A stretch of DNA of 41,572 nt from assembly GCA_016865935.1 (NCBI GenBank), contig VGOB01000016.1, positions 1 to 41,572 of the forward strand, given 5' to 3'. Origin of the DNA: Chloroflexota bacterium (lineage in GTDB: Bacteria; Chloroflexota; Anaerolineae; UBA4142). Of this stretch, positions 8,757 through 21,347 are shown in pieces. The translations under genes were made by a program, and so were the position numbers. How positions within the stretch are numbered: position 1 is the first letter of the stretch; each line of letters opens with the position of its first letter. The notes below the pieces were generated by a model. That model made no database searches, had not been told where the DNA came from, and saw nothing but the letters and a program-made list of their open reading frames with translations.

Positions 8757-8760
<4 letters not shown>
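8494..8760 (+). CDS. AtpZ/AtpI-family protein
   Basis: An 88-aa protein with two membrane hairpins and the family pattern LIGIWIDRAFGTAPF (about residues 28-42), followed by GILTGTVATYR. AtpI/AtpZ proteins assist assembly of the c-ring or carry Mg2+/Ca2+ next to the F0F1 complex. ATG at 8494 is preceded by GAGGGA. An upstream in-frame start at 8452 would overlap the promoter. The stop overlaps the atpB start by 4 bp, showing translational coupling. Confidence 0.85.
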
Positions 8761-10014
<1,254 letters not shown>

Positions 10015-10021
10015 ACCGCCT

Positions 10022-10128
10022 TGTCATTGCGCGGAACTGTCATTTCGACCGAAGGGAGAAATCTCTATCGTGTGACGGGAGATTTCTCGCTCCGCTCGAA
10101 ATGACAAACCCTACTCCTCGCAATGACA
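10022..10128. repeat. nested palindromic repeats between atpE and atpF
   Basis: Outer arms TGTCATTGCG (10022-10031) and CGCAATGACA (10119-10128) belong to the GTCATTGCGAG family. Inside them a related but distinct palindrome has arms TGTCATTTCGA (10038-10048) and TCGAAATGACA (10096-10106). This looks like one element placed inside another. Confidence 0.8.
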
Positions 10129-10152
10129 CACGCACTTTTATCGGAGGTCGCC

Positions 10153-10653
10153 GTGGAAGCACTCGGCATCAATACGACGTGGCTCATTGCCCAGATCGTC
10201 AATTTCGGTTTGCTGCTGTTCATCTTGTCGCGCTTGGCGTACAAACCGGTGCTGACCGCGCTCAACACGCGCAAGCAAAAAATCCAGGAGAGTCTGGATT
10301 ACGCGGAAAGCGTCAAGAAGCAAGCCGCCGAACAACAAAAAGATTTCGATCTCAAGTTGGAAGAAGCGCGGCGCAGCGCGCAAGCCGCCGCGGCGGTTGC
10401 CGCGCAAGCGGGCGAGAAGGAACGCGAAGTGATCCTCGCGCAAGCGCGCGAGGACGCGCGCAAACTGATCGATCAGGCGAAAGAGCAGATCGAGTACGAG
10501 CGCAAGCAGATGCTCGCCGAATTGCGCCAAGAGGTCGTGCAATTGTCCTTGCTCGCCGCGCAAAAAGCGGTCAGCCAATCGCTGGACGAGCCGGCGCATC
10601 GCCGCCTCGTCACCGATTTTCTCGCGCAGACCGACGCGCTGAGCAAAAACTAG
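10153..10653 (+). CDS. atpF: F0F1 ATP synthase subunit b
   Basis: A 166-aa peripheral stalk subunit with one N-terminal membrane helix (about residues 8-30, WLIAQIVNFGLLLFIL), then a long charged coiled coil rich in Ala, Glu, Lys and Gln to the C-terminus. GTG at 10153 is chosen for GGAGG at 10143-10147. The upstream ATG at 10123 lies in the repeat arm and would add ten unlikely residues. It lies ten bases before atpH. Confidence 0.94.
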   Translation: MEALGINTTWLIAQIVNFGLLLFILSRLAYKPVLTALNTRKQKIQESLDYAESVKKQAAEQQKDFDLKLEEARRSAQAAAAVAAQAGEKEREVILAQAREDARKLIDQAKEQIEYERKQMLAELRQEVVQLSLLAAQKAVSQSLDEPAHRRLVTDFLAQTDALSKN

Positions 10654-10662
10654 GGGGATGTC

Positions 10663-11173
10663 GTGGCAAACGAACGACTCGCCCAAACGTACGCCCACGC
10701 CTTGTTCGATCAAGCCATCGCCAACTGGCTGACGCCGCTCAAGACGATTGCCGCGTCGCTCGCGCGCACCGGCATCGCCGAGCAGCTGGACGACGCGGGC
10801 TTGGAATTTTCCAAGAAGCAAGACCTGTTGCGCGCGCTCTTTGCGTCCGGCACGCCGACTGAAATCCAAAACCTGGTATCACTGCTCGCCAGCAAGAATC
10901 ACGTTCATCTCTTGCCGCACGTGATCGCCGAGTTTGACCGGTTCGCGCAACGCACCGCCGTTGGCGCGCGCGCGACGATCACGAGCGCGGTGCCGTTGCT
11001 CGACGCGGAGAAGAACGCGTTGGAAACGAAACTGCGCGCGCAGTTCGGCGACGAGCTCGCGTGCGATTACGCGGTCAAGCCGGAGATTCTCGGTGGAATG
11101 ATCGTCCGCGTCGGCGACAAGGTGCTGGACGGCAGTGTGGCGGGAAAATTGGCGGAACTGAAAGAGAAATTAA

Positions 11174-11178
<5 letters not shown>
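10663..11178 (+). CDS. atpH: F0F1 ATP synthase subunit delta
   Basis: A 171-aa OSCP/delta subunit linking stalk b to the alpha3beta3 head. It has the N-terminal helical domain beginning ANERLAQTYAHALFD and the conserved C-terminal region GGMIVRVGDKVLDGSVAGKL (about residues 144-163). The start is GTG at 10663 after a GGGGG run. The stop codon (11176-11178) lies inside the left arm of the following hairpin repeat. Confidence 0.95.
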
Positions 11179-12784
<1,606 letters not shown>

Positions 12785-12791
12785 AACGATT

Positions 12792-12857
12792 GCAGATTTT
12801 TGATTGCAGATTTTAGGTTGCAAATCTGAAATCTGAAATCTGAAATCTGAAATTCTG
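12792..12857. repeat. word-repeat spacer (AAATCTG x4 with inverted GCAGATTT)
   Basis: Four perfect AAATCTG units (12822-12849) plus AAATTCTG are preceded by two GCAGATTTT words (12792-12815) that are complementary. It ends at the ribosome binding site of the first lipoprotein. Confidence 0.85.
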
Positions 12858-12868
12858 CAGGAGATTTA

Positions 12869-13606
12869 GTGAAAGTTAGAAAGTTCAAATGGATCATCGC
12901 GCTCGGTGTCATCGCGTTGACCGCAAGCGCGTGCGGCAGCAATAGCGCGACGCTGACGCCGCCTGCCACGCGCGCGGCAACACAGACGCCGTGGATCATT
13001 TACGTTCCCGTCACAACCACGCCGGAGCCAACGATCTTGCCGCTCTTACCCACCGCCGAACTCAAAGCCGCCGCCACGCGCACGCCGACGCGTCCGGTCG
13101 TCGTTGTCAAGCCGACCGTGATCCCGACCAAGCCGCCGGTCGCACCATCCGCGCCCGTCGCCAAACCGACTGATCCGCCGGCGTGTTCGATTGGGACAGT
13201 GACACTCAAAGAACCCGATGATAACGCCTTACGTCGCACCAGAGCAGTCGGCGTGGGCGGAGATACGTTCCGTTTCATTTGGGATCCGCCTACCAGTTTG
13301 CAAGGCGAAGGAGATTCCCAGGTCGGCTACAAGATCGAAGTCTCATCCAAGCGAGGCAACTTTGCAAACGGCGTAACCTTGTATGTCTCGCACAATAAAT
13401 ATTGGAGAGACCGCGTCGTCATCCTCGACAAGCCCGCCGTCTCGACCTTAGCCGGTGGAGACAGCGTCAAGGTGACTTGGTTTGTAACGGTCATCCGAAC
13501 GTCAGGCAGTTTCAACGACAATGATCCGACCCAGGGTCCACCGGGAATAGTCACTTGCGGTCCACCAAGTCCAACCCGGACGATCAATCTCGAAGCGTTT
13601 GAATAA
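12869..13606 (+). CDS. lipoprotein of unknown function inside the atp operon, copy 1
   Basis: 245 aa. A lipoprotein signal with TASAC gives Cys22. A Thr/Pro/Ala/Val-rich linker runs to about residue 105. A compact C-terminal domain of about 135 residues shows alternating hydrophobic strands (FRFIWDPP, GYKIEVSS, VTWFVTVIR) and two Cys, possibly a disulfide. It resembles a beta-sandwich. GTG at 12869 follows AGGAG. The C-terminal domain is visibly paralogous to that of the next gene: shared order is a W-containing strand, a Y/I-x-I strand, a YW pair before a polar loop, then W-x-V-T-V. I do not recognise the family. By eye its 3' half is less GC-rich than its neighbours. Confidence 0.85.
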   Translation: MKVRKFKWIIALGVIALTASACGSNSATLTPPATRAATQTPWIIYVPVTTTPEPTILPLLPTAELKAAATRTPTRPVVVVKPTVIPTKPPVAPSAPVAKPTDPPACSIGTVTLKEPDDNALRRTRAVGVGGDTFRFIWDPPTSLQGEGDSQVGYKIEVSSKRGNFANGVTLYVSHNKYWRDRVVILDKPAVSTLAGGDSVKVTWFVTVIRTSGSFNDNDPTQGPPGIVTCGPPSPTRTINLEAFE

Positions 13607-13651
13607 GCCGCGCGCGTATGCGCTCTCGAAAGATTATTTGGAGAAAAACTG

Positions 13652-14422
13652 ATGAATCACAAATTTACTCATTTGATCATCGTCGGTTTGCTCGCGACGC
13701 TCGTTATCGGCTGCGGGACTGCAACGACGCCAAGCCCCGCGCCGACTCAGCCGCCGCAAGTGATCACCGTCATCATCACTGCGACCCCGCCGCCGCCGAC
13801 TGCGACCTCCGTCGCGCCCACCGTGACGCCGATGCCGACCTTGCCGCTCACTTCGACCGTCGCCGCCGTGACGACGCCGACGCAAGCTGTCGCCAAGGCG
13901 ACGACCGCGCCGCGTGCTGCCGCCACGCGCACCGCGACGAAACCCGGCGTCGCGCCCACCGCCACCGCGTTGCCGTTGAAATTTGGCGCGCCCGCGCTGA
14001 ACCGTCCTGTTTGGACCGAAACGCAAAAAGACGAAGCCAAGTTTCCCGGCGGCGCGATCATTTTGGATTGGAAATCCGTCGGCGGCTTGGGCGGCGAAGA
14101 ATGTTATCTCATCCGAATCACGACCGAACCGGTCAATCCTGCCCCAGGCATTGATAGCAATCGCTCGGACTATTGGATAGACAAGTGTGGCGACCAGACT
14201 GGAGCCGGCGCTTCGGTCAAATTCACGCTGGAGCCGCCCCGCTTGGTCGGCGCCGCGCCAAACTACGGATCGATCCTCTTGAACACCAACGAAATGTGGG
14301 CAACGTGGACGGTCACCGTCGTCAAGAACCTGGGCGACTGCGATCCATCGTACAGATATCACTGCAAAACCGCGCCGATCAGTCCGCCGGGGCAAGGTCG
14401 CTTCCTGTTCAAGGGCGGTTAG
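13652..14422 (+). CDS. lipoprotein of unknown function inside the atp operon, copy 2
   Basis: 256 aa. The lipoprotein signal ends VIGC (Cys21). A very Thr/Pro/Ala-rich linker extends to about residue 110. The C-terminal domain of about 140 residues has the same strand pattern as copy 1 (IILDWKSV, CYLIRITTEP, SDYWIDKCG, MWATWTVTVVK) but four Cys instead of two. ATG at 13652 has GGAG upstream. It ends 21 bases before the atpG start, so translation and transcription should be linked to the ATP synthase. No function is recognised. The domain could bind a surface glycan or protein. Confidence 0.85.
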   Translation: MNHKFTHLIIVGLLATLVIGCGTATTPSPAPTQPPQVITVIITATPPPPTATSVAPTVTPMPTLPLTSTVAAVTTPTQAVAKATTAPRAAATRTATKPGVAPTATALPLKFGAPALNRPVWTETQKDEAKFPGGAIILDWKSVGGLGGEECYLIRITTEPVNPAPGIDSNRSDYWIDKCGDQTGAGASVKFTLEPPRLVGAAPNYGSILLNTNEMWATWTVTVVKNLGDCDPSYRYHCKTAPISPPGQGRFLFKGG

Positions 14423-14443
14423 GCATACTCATCGAGGTTGACT

Positions 14444-16815
<2,372 letters not shown>

Positions 16816-16823
16816 AAATAGGA

Positions 16824-17186
16824 ATGGCTAATTCCAAAGTGTTGCCCAAATTCAAAACGCGCAAAGAGGTTGCCGAATTCTGGGACACTCACAGCAGTAT
16901 GGATTACTGGGATCAATTTGAGGATGTCGAACTCAAAGTTCACCCCAGCATCAAAAGCCCGCGCGATCTCAGCCCGCGCTGTCCGCATCACAAGAACCAG
17001 GTTTTGTATACGCGCTGGCGCACCATTGACATCGCGGACGGATTCGCCTCGCTCCACAAAGTGCGCGAGTTGTACTGTCCGCGCGGCGACTATACGCGCC
17101 TCGCGCCGGAAACCGCCAAGATCGTCAAACAAGCCGAAGCCGCGCTCAAGCGCGTGCAATTGAAATTCCAAAAACTCGCCGCGTAA
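16824..17186 (+). CDS. small CopG-antitoxin-like protein between atpD and atpC
   Basis: 120 aa. Residues 8-37 (PKFKTRKEVAEFWDTHSSMDY and onward) match the N-terminal pattern of CopG-type antitoxins (PKF-x-EEE-EFWDTHDS-DY). The usual ribbon-helix-helix C-terminus is absent. Instead there is CPHH (C53-H56), then YCPRGDYTRLAPE (C85), then a charged helix to the end. The Cys/His pattern could bind a metal, but only two Cys are present. No toxin gene is adjacent. It starts eight bases after the atpD stop, with AGGA close to the ATG. Its role in an ATP synthase operon is unknown; a regulator that adopted the antitoxin segment is one possibility. Confidence 0.75.
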   Translation: MANSKVLPKFKTRKEVAEFWDTHSSMDYWDQFEDVELKVHPSIKSPRDLSPRCPHHKNQVLYTRWRTIDIADGFASLHKVRELYCPRGDYTRLAPETAKIVKQAEAALKRVQLKFQKLAA

Positions 17187-17199
17187 TCAAGCCCGTGGT

Positions 17200-17278
17200 G
17201 TCATTGCGAGCAAAGCGAAGCAATCCCCAAAACAATTGGAGATTGCTTCGGCGGAAAAAAACGCCTCCTCGCAATGAC
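17200..17278. repeat. GTCATTGCGAG palindromic repeat element upstream of atpC
   Basis: Outer arms GTCATTGCGAG (17200-17210) and CTCGCAATGAC (17268-17278) are perfect. The inner pair is GCGAAGCAATC with GATTGCTTCG. It separates the CopG-like gene from atpC. Confidence 0.85.
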
Positions 17279-17297
17279 AAACCGAAAGTTTGTCTCG

Positions 17298-17741
17298 ATG
17301 CCAAAGATCAAACTCGATATCGTAACGGTCGAACGCACCGTTCTCAGCGAAGACGTAGATTTTATCAGCGCGCCCGGCGTGGACGGCGTATTCGGCATTT
17401 TGCCGCGCCACACGCCGTTGATGACCGCGCTCAACGAAGGCGAACTGCACTATCGCAAAGATGGCGTCGAGTACGATTTCGCCATTGGCGGCGGATTCGT
17501 CGAAGTGCGCCCGGATCGCGTGATCGTCCTTGCCGATAGCGCGGAACGCGCCGACGAAATTGACGAACAGCGCGCCGCCGCCGCGCGCGAACGCGCGCAG
17601 CGCGCGCTCAAAGAAGCGCCGCATGGCGGCGCCGATTTCGCGCGACTGGAACACGCGTTACGCCGCGCCGAAATCCGGCTCAAGATCGTCAGGCGCAAAC
17701 ACGGCGCAGGACGCATCGGCGGCGCGGACGAAGCCGCGTAG
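17298..17741 (+). CDS. atpC: F0F1 ATP synthase subunit epsilon
   Basis: 147 aa. The N-terminal beta sandwich starts MPKIKLDIVTVERTVLSEDVD and contains GVFGILPRHTPLMTAL (about 32-47) and GGGFVEVRPDRV. An Ala/Arg-rich helical C-terminal domain follows, the part known to inhibit hydrolysis in related enzymes. ATG at 17298 has only a weak Shine-Dalgarno sequence. An in-frame ATG at 17274 is at the repeat edge and is less likely. The C-terminal tail (about residues 120-147) is a little long. Confidence 0.93.
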   Translation: MPKIKLDIVTVERTVLSEDVDFISAPGVDGVFGILPRHTPLMTALNEGELHYRKDGVEYDFAIGGGFVEVRPDRVIVLADSAERADEIDEQRAAAARERAQRALKEAPHGGADFARLEHALRRAEIRLKIVRRKHGAGRIGGADEAA

Positions 17742-17756
17742 AGAAAACGGATCAGA

Positions 17757-18770
17757 ATGTTCGTCACGCAAATCGGAATTGACCTGGGCACGGTCAACGT
17801 GCTCGTGTATGTGCGCGGGCGAGGGATCGTGTTGCAAGAGCCCTCGCTCGTCGCGTTGGCGCTTGCCGATCAACGCATCGTCGCGCTAGGGGAAGAAGCG
17901 CGCGCGATGCTGGGTCGCACGCCCGAAAGCATCGAAGTGATGCGCCCGATGCGCGACGGCGTCATCGCCGATTATATGGTCACCGAAGCGATGCTCCGCT
18001 ATTTCATCATCAAAGTTTGCGGACGATTGCAATTGATGTTCGGCGGCAAGCCGGACATCGCGATCAGTGTGCCCGTCGGCGTGACCAGCGTCGAAGAACG
18101 CGCGGTGCGCGACGCGGCGATTGCCGCCGGAGGACGCAGCGCGCATCTCGTGCCCGAGCCATTCGCCGCCGCGCTGGGCGCGGGCTTGCCCATTCACACG
18201 CCGACCGGCAATATGGTCGTGGACATCGGCGGCGGCGCAAGCGAAGCCGCCGTCGTCTCGATGAACGGAATGGTCGTCGCGAGCGCCGTCCGCGTCGCCG
18301 GATTGAAAATTGACGAAGCGATTGCGACGTACATTCGCAAGAAACACAATTTGATGATCGGCGAGCAGACGGCGGAGGACATCAAAATCCAAATCGGCAG
18401 CGCGCTGCCGATGGAAGAAGAACTCGCGCTCGAAGTGCGCGGGCGCGATCAAGTCGCCGGATTGCCGCGCACGATTCGCGTCAGTTCAAACGAAATCACG
18501 GAAGCGATTGCTGAACCGCTGATGGCGATCTCCGGCGTCGTGCGCGCGGTGCTGGAGAAAACGCCGCCCGAACTCGCGTCGGACATTATCGATCGCGGCA
18601 TGGTCTTGGTCGGCGGCGGCGCGCTGATCCGCAACATCGATCGCTATTTGACGAAGGAAACCGGCGTGCCGTGCTTCGTCGCGGAAAATCCGATGGCGTG
18701 CGTCGCCATCGGCGCGGGACGCGCGCTGGAACAACTCGAGACGCTCAAAAAGAGTATGCCGCAATTGTAG
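17757..18770 (+). CDS. mreB: MreB-like actin-family protein
   Basis: A 337-aa bacterial actin of the MreB type, a cytoskeletal filament that guides cell-wall synthesis. Phosphate 1 is [13 protein letters not shown] (residues 7-19), phosphate 2 is [14 protein letters not shown] (about 155-168), and the adenosine motif is [13 protein letters not shown] (about 281-293). The ATG lies 16 bp after the atpC stop, with no promoter seen between. This makes it the last gene of the ATP synthase operon. No mreC, mreD or rodA follows. The shared DLGTVN, where many MreB have DLGTAN, is a minor difference. Confidence 0.92.
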   Translation: MFVTQIGIDLGTVNVLVYVRGRGIVLQEPSLVALALADQRIVALGEEARAMLGRTPESIEVMRPMRDGVIADYMVTEAMLRYFIIKVCGRLQLMFGGKPDIAISVPVGVTSVEERAVRDAAIAAGGRSAHLVPEPFAAALGAGLPIHTPTGNMVVDIGGGASEAAVVSMNGMVVASAVRVAGLKIDEAIATYIRKKHNLMIGEQTAEDIKIQIGSALPMEEELALEVRGRDQVAGLPRTIRVSSNEITEAIAEPLMAISGVVRAVLEKTPPELASDIIDRGMVLVGGGALIRNIDRYLTKETGVPCFVAENPMACVAIGAGRALEQLETLKKSMPQL

Positions 18771-18777
18771 CGATGAA

Positions 18778-18810
18778 AAAAACCAGGTTTCGCAATGAAA
18801 CCTGGTTTTT
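18778..18810. terminator. bidirectional intrinsic terminator after mreB and fhs
   Basis: A 13-bp stem, AAAAACCAGGTTT (18778-18790) with AAACCTGGTTTTT (18798-18810), has a 7-nt loop and T-runs on both strands. The reverse-strand fhs stop codon touches its right edge. Confidence 0.92.
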
Positions 18811-20503
18811 AGATCAGTCCGACGATTTTTCCGTTTTCGTCCACATCAATCCGCGTCCCCGCCGGAACACGCGGCAACGCCGGCATCGTCCGCAGATCGC
18901 CGCAGAGCGCGGTGAGAAATCCCGCGCCGACGAACGCGCGCAGATCGCGAATCGGAATCTTGAATTTGCGCGGACGCCCTTTCAGCGTCTCGTCGTGCGA
19001 GAGCGACAAGTGCGTTTTCGCCATACAGATCGGCAATTTGTCGAAACCGAGTGCGGTGTAGAGTTTGATTTTTTGTTCGGCTTCGGGGAAATATTCCACC
19101 CCGTCCGCGCCGTAAATCTTCTCCGCGATCCGTTCGATCTTGTCCTTGATCGGCAACTCGGTCGCGTACAGGAATTTGAATTGCGACGGCTTGGCGCACG
19201 CGCGCGCCACCGCCGCCGCCAGTGAAATCGCGCCCGCGCCGCCGCGCGCATACGCGTCGGACACGAACGCGCCCTCCGCGCCTGCCTCGCGCGCGATCCG
19301 TTCGACGATCGCGATTTCGCGATCGGTATCGCTCGCGAAGCGATTCACCGCAACGACGACCGGCAAGCCGAAAAGTTGCGCGTTCTCGATGTGCTTGATC
19401 AAATTCGCGCAGCCGCGTTCGACCGCCGCGAGATTTTCCTGCGCCAATTCCTCCGGCAACGCTTGCCCCGCGACGACGCGCCCAATGCCGCCGTGCATTT
19501 TTAGCGCGCGCACTGTGGCGACGATCACCGCCGCGTCGGGCTGCAAACCGGAATAGCGCGATTTAATGTTGCAGAATTTTTCCAAACCCAGATCGGAACC
19601 AAACCCCGCTTCGGTGATCACGTAATCGTTCAACTTGAGTGCGATTTGATCGGCAAGGATCGAAGGAGTGCCGAGCGAAAAACTCGCGAACGCGCCAGTG
19701 TGAATGAACGCCGGCGTGTGTTCAATCGTCTGCAACAAATTCGGCTTGAGCGCTTCTTTCAACAGCGCGCTCATCGCGCCGGCGCATTGCAAATCGTCAG
19801 CCGTGATCGGTTTTTTATCGCGCGTGAATCCGACGACGATGTGACCCAAGCGCGCGCGCAAATCGCGCAATGAAGTCGTCAGCGCGAGAATCGCCATCAC
19901 TTCGCTCGTCGGCGCGATGTCGAACGAACTTTCGCGCGGGATGCCGTACTCGCGTCCGCCAAAACCGATTAGCATTTTTCGCAGCGCGCGATCGTTGATG
20001 TCCACGACGCGCGGCAACGCGACGGTATACGGATCGAGGCGCGGGGATTTTTCGTGGAAGAGGTGATTGTCCACGAACGCGGCAAGCAAATTATGCGCGA
20101 GCGTAACCGCGTGCGTATCGCCGGTGAGATGGAGATTGATGTCCTCCATCGGCAAGACCTGGGAATAGCCGCCGCCCGCCGCGCCGCCTTTGATCCCAAA
20201 CACGGGACCGAGCGAGGGCTGGCGCAAACAAACCGCCGCGCGATTGCCCAAGCGTTGCAACGCCATCGCCAAGCCGATGCTCGTCGTGAGTTTGCCTTCG
20301 CCTTGCGGCGTCGGCGTGATCGAACTGACGACGACGTACTTGCCGTTCGGCGTGTCCGCCAATTTGGTGAGAACGTTCAGCGAAATTTTTGCTTTGTATT
20401 TGCGGTACAGGTCAACGTCGTCGTCGGACAAGCCCAACGCTTGCGCGATCTCGGCGATGGGCAACATTTCTGCCGCTTGGGCGATTTCAAGATCGGAGGG
20501 CAT
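18809..20503 (-). CDS. fhs: formate-tetrahydrofolate ligase
   Basis: A 564-aa enzyme making 10-formyl-THF from formate, THF and ATP. Family motifs are continuous: TPTPQGEGK (P-loop, K71), LRQPSLGPVFGIKGGAAGGGYSQV, MEDINLHLTGD, EAGFGSDLGLEKF, KMHGG and YGADGV. The residue after the P-loop lysine is Leu72 (codon CTC) where the family normally has Thr or Ser. The cyclodeaminase gene lies about 100 bp upstream on the same strand, separated by a palindromic repeat, so the two likely work together on one-carbon folates. ATG at 20503 has only weak Shine-Dalgarno sequence. Confidence 0.96.
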   Translation of the reverse strand: MPSDLEIAQAAEMLPIAEIAQALGLSDDDVDLYRKYKAKISLNVLTKLADTPNGKYVVVSSITPTPQGEGKLTTSIGLAMALQRLGNRAAVCLRQPSLGPVFGIKGGAAGGGYSQVLPMEDINLHLTGDTHAVTLAHNLLAAFVDNHLFHEKSPRLDPYTVALPRVVDINDRALRKMLIGFGGREYGIPRESSFDIAPTSEVMAILALTTSLRDLRARLGHIVVGFTRDKKPITADDLQCAGAMSALLKEALKPNLLQTIEHTPAFIHTGAFASFSLGTPSILADQIALKLNDYVITEAGFGSDLGLEKFCNIKSRYSGLQPDAAVIVATVRALKMHGGIGRVVAGQALPEELAQENLAAVERGCANLIKHIENAQLFGLPVVVAVNRFASDTDREIAIVERIAREAGAEGAFVSDAYARGGAGAISLAAAVARACAKPSQFKFLYATELPIKDKIERIAEKIYGADGVEYFPEAEQKIKLYTALGFDKLPICMAKTHLSLSHDETLKGRPRKFKIPIRDLRAFVGAGFLTALCGDLRTMPALPRVPAGTRIDVDENGKIVGLI

Positions 20504-20514
20504 TTCTGTCTTTG

Positions 20515-20598
20515 GTCATTGCGAGGCGCAGTGTGCCGAAGCAATCTCCGCGTAGCGATTTGGGGATTGCTTCGGACAAAAACCGTCCTCGCAATGAC
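20515..20598. repeat. GTCATTGCGAG palindromic repeat element upstream of fhs
   Basis: Outer arms GTCATTGCGAG (20515-20525) and CTCGCAATGAC (20588-20598) are perfect, and inner arms GAAGCAATCTCC / GGGGATTGCTTC nearly so. Confidence 0.85.
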
Positions 20599-20604
20599 AT
20601 TCCG

Positions 20605-21231
20605 CTACAATCTCTTTTCCACGATTTCCAAAATTTCGCGTTTCGCGCGTTCCGCTTGCGCGAGCAACGCGGCAACCCGCGCGCGACGATCGTGCGCGAA
20701 CGTTTCGTCGGCGATGCTTCCCAGGTTGATCGAGACGTTGAACGCCGCGCCGCGCGCGCCCGCCTCCGCCATCAGCGCGCCGACGCCGCCATCGCTCGCC
20801 GCGTTCTTGTTCCCCTTTTCCGCTACGACGCGCGCGAGCGCAAGCGCCTGAACGCACAGTTCCGCGACGCGCAAAGGCACATCGGACGCGTGTTGGAGCG
20901 CGGCTTGGATCGCGCGCGTCCGCGCGGCTTTTTCGTCGTCGGTAGTCTTGGGTAACTTGTAGGCGTCCATCACGCGCGTGTACGCGTCGGTATCGGCTTG
21001 CATCAACTCGGTCAGTTCGCGCTGCAACGCCTCCGCGCGCGGCAAGATCGTTTGCATTTCCGCGCTGACCGGCTCGTACCCTTTTTTGCCAATCGTCAAA
21101 CGGCACACCATCGCGACGAGTGACGCGCCAAGCGCGCCGCTCAACGCGGCGACGGTGCCGCCGCCGGGTGCGGGTTCCGCCGACGCGAGTTCATCGAGAA
21201 AAATTTGGATTGATTTGGATGCGAAAGACAT
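20605..21231 (-). CDS. cyclodeaminase/cyclohydrolase family protein (FchA-like)
   Basis: A 208-aa all-helical protein of the FTCD cyclodeaminase family. The glycine-rich motif PAPGGGTVAALSGALGASL (about residues 21-39) and SDGGVGALMAEAGARGAAFNVSINL (about 151-175) are typical. In anaerobes, stand-alone members act as 5,10-methenyl-THF cyclohydrolase (FchA); in histidine degradation they release ammonia from formimino-THF. The neighbouring fhs supports the cyclohydrolase role. ATG at 21231 follows GGAGAT; the longer open frame to 21333 runs through a repeat and is rejected. Confidence 0.85.
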   Translation of the reverse strand: MSFASKSIQIFLDELASAEPAPGGGTVAALSGALGASLVAMVCRLTIGKKGYEPVSAEMQTILPRAEALQRELTELMQADTDAYTRVMDAYKLPKTTDDEKAARTRAIQAALQHASDVPLRVAELCVQALALARVVAEKGNKNAASDGGVGALMAEAGARGAAFNVSINLGSIADETFAHDRRARVAALLAQAERAKREILEIVEKRL

Positions 21232-21261
21232 TGGTATCTCCAAAAGATTGAAAGCAGTTTG

Positions 21262-21347
21262 TTCGTTGGATAGTTTGATGGTTGAATAGTTACCTGGGGA
21301 TCGCCAAAACGATCTAACTATCCAACGAATCAACTATCAAACTATTT
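21262..21347. repeat. word-repeat hairpin of TTGGATAGTT / AACTATCCAA
   Basis: TTCGTTGGATAGTT (21262-21275) pairs perfectly with AACTATCCAACGAA (21316-21329). Further ATAGTTTGAT-type words lie on both sides. The same words form the variable arm of the FMN riboswitch at 26623-26736 and recur at about 2977-2995. The right end covers the stop codon of the exonuclease gene. Confidence 0.85.

Noticed and set aside
16824..17186. Complete type II toxin-antitoxin module
   Set aside because: Only an antitoxin-like N-terminus is seen; the neighbours are atpD and atpC and no toxin-sized frame is available.
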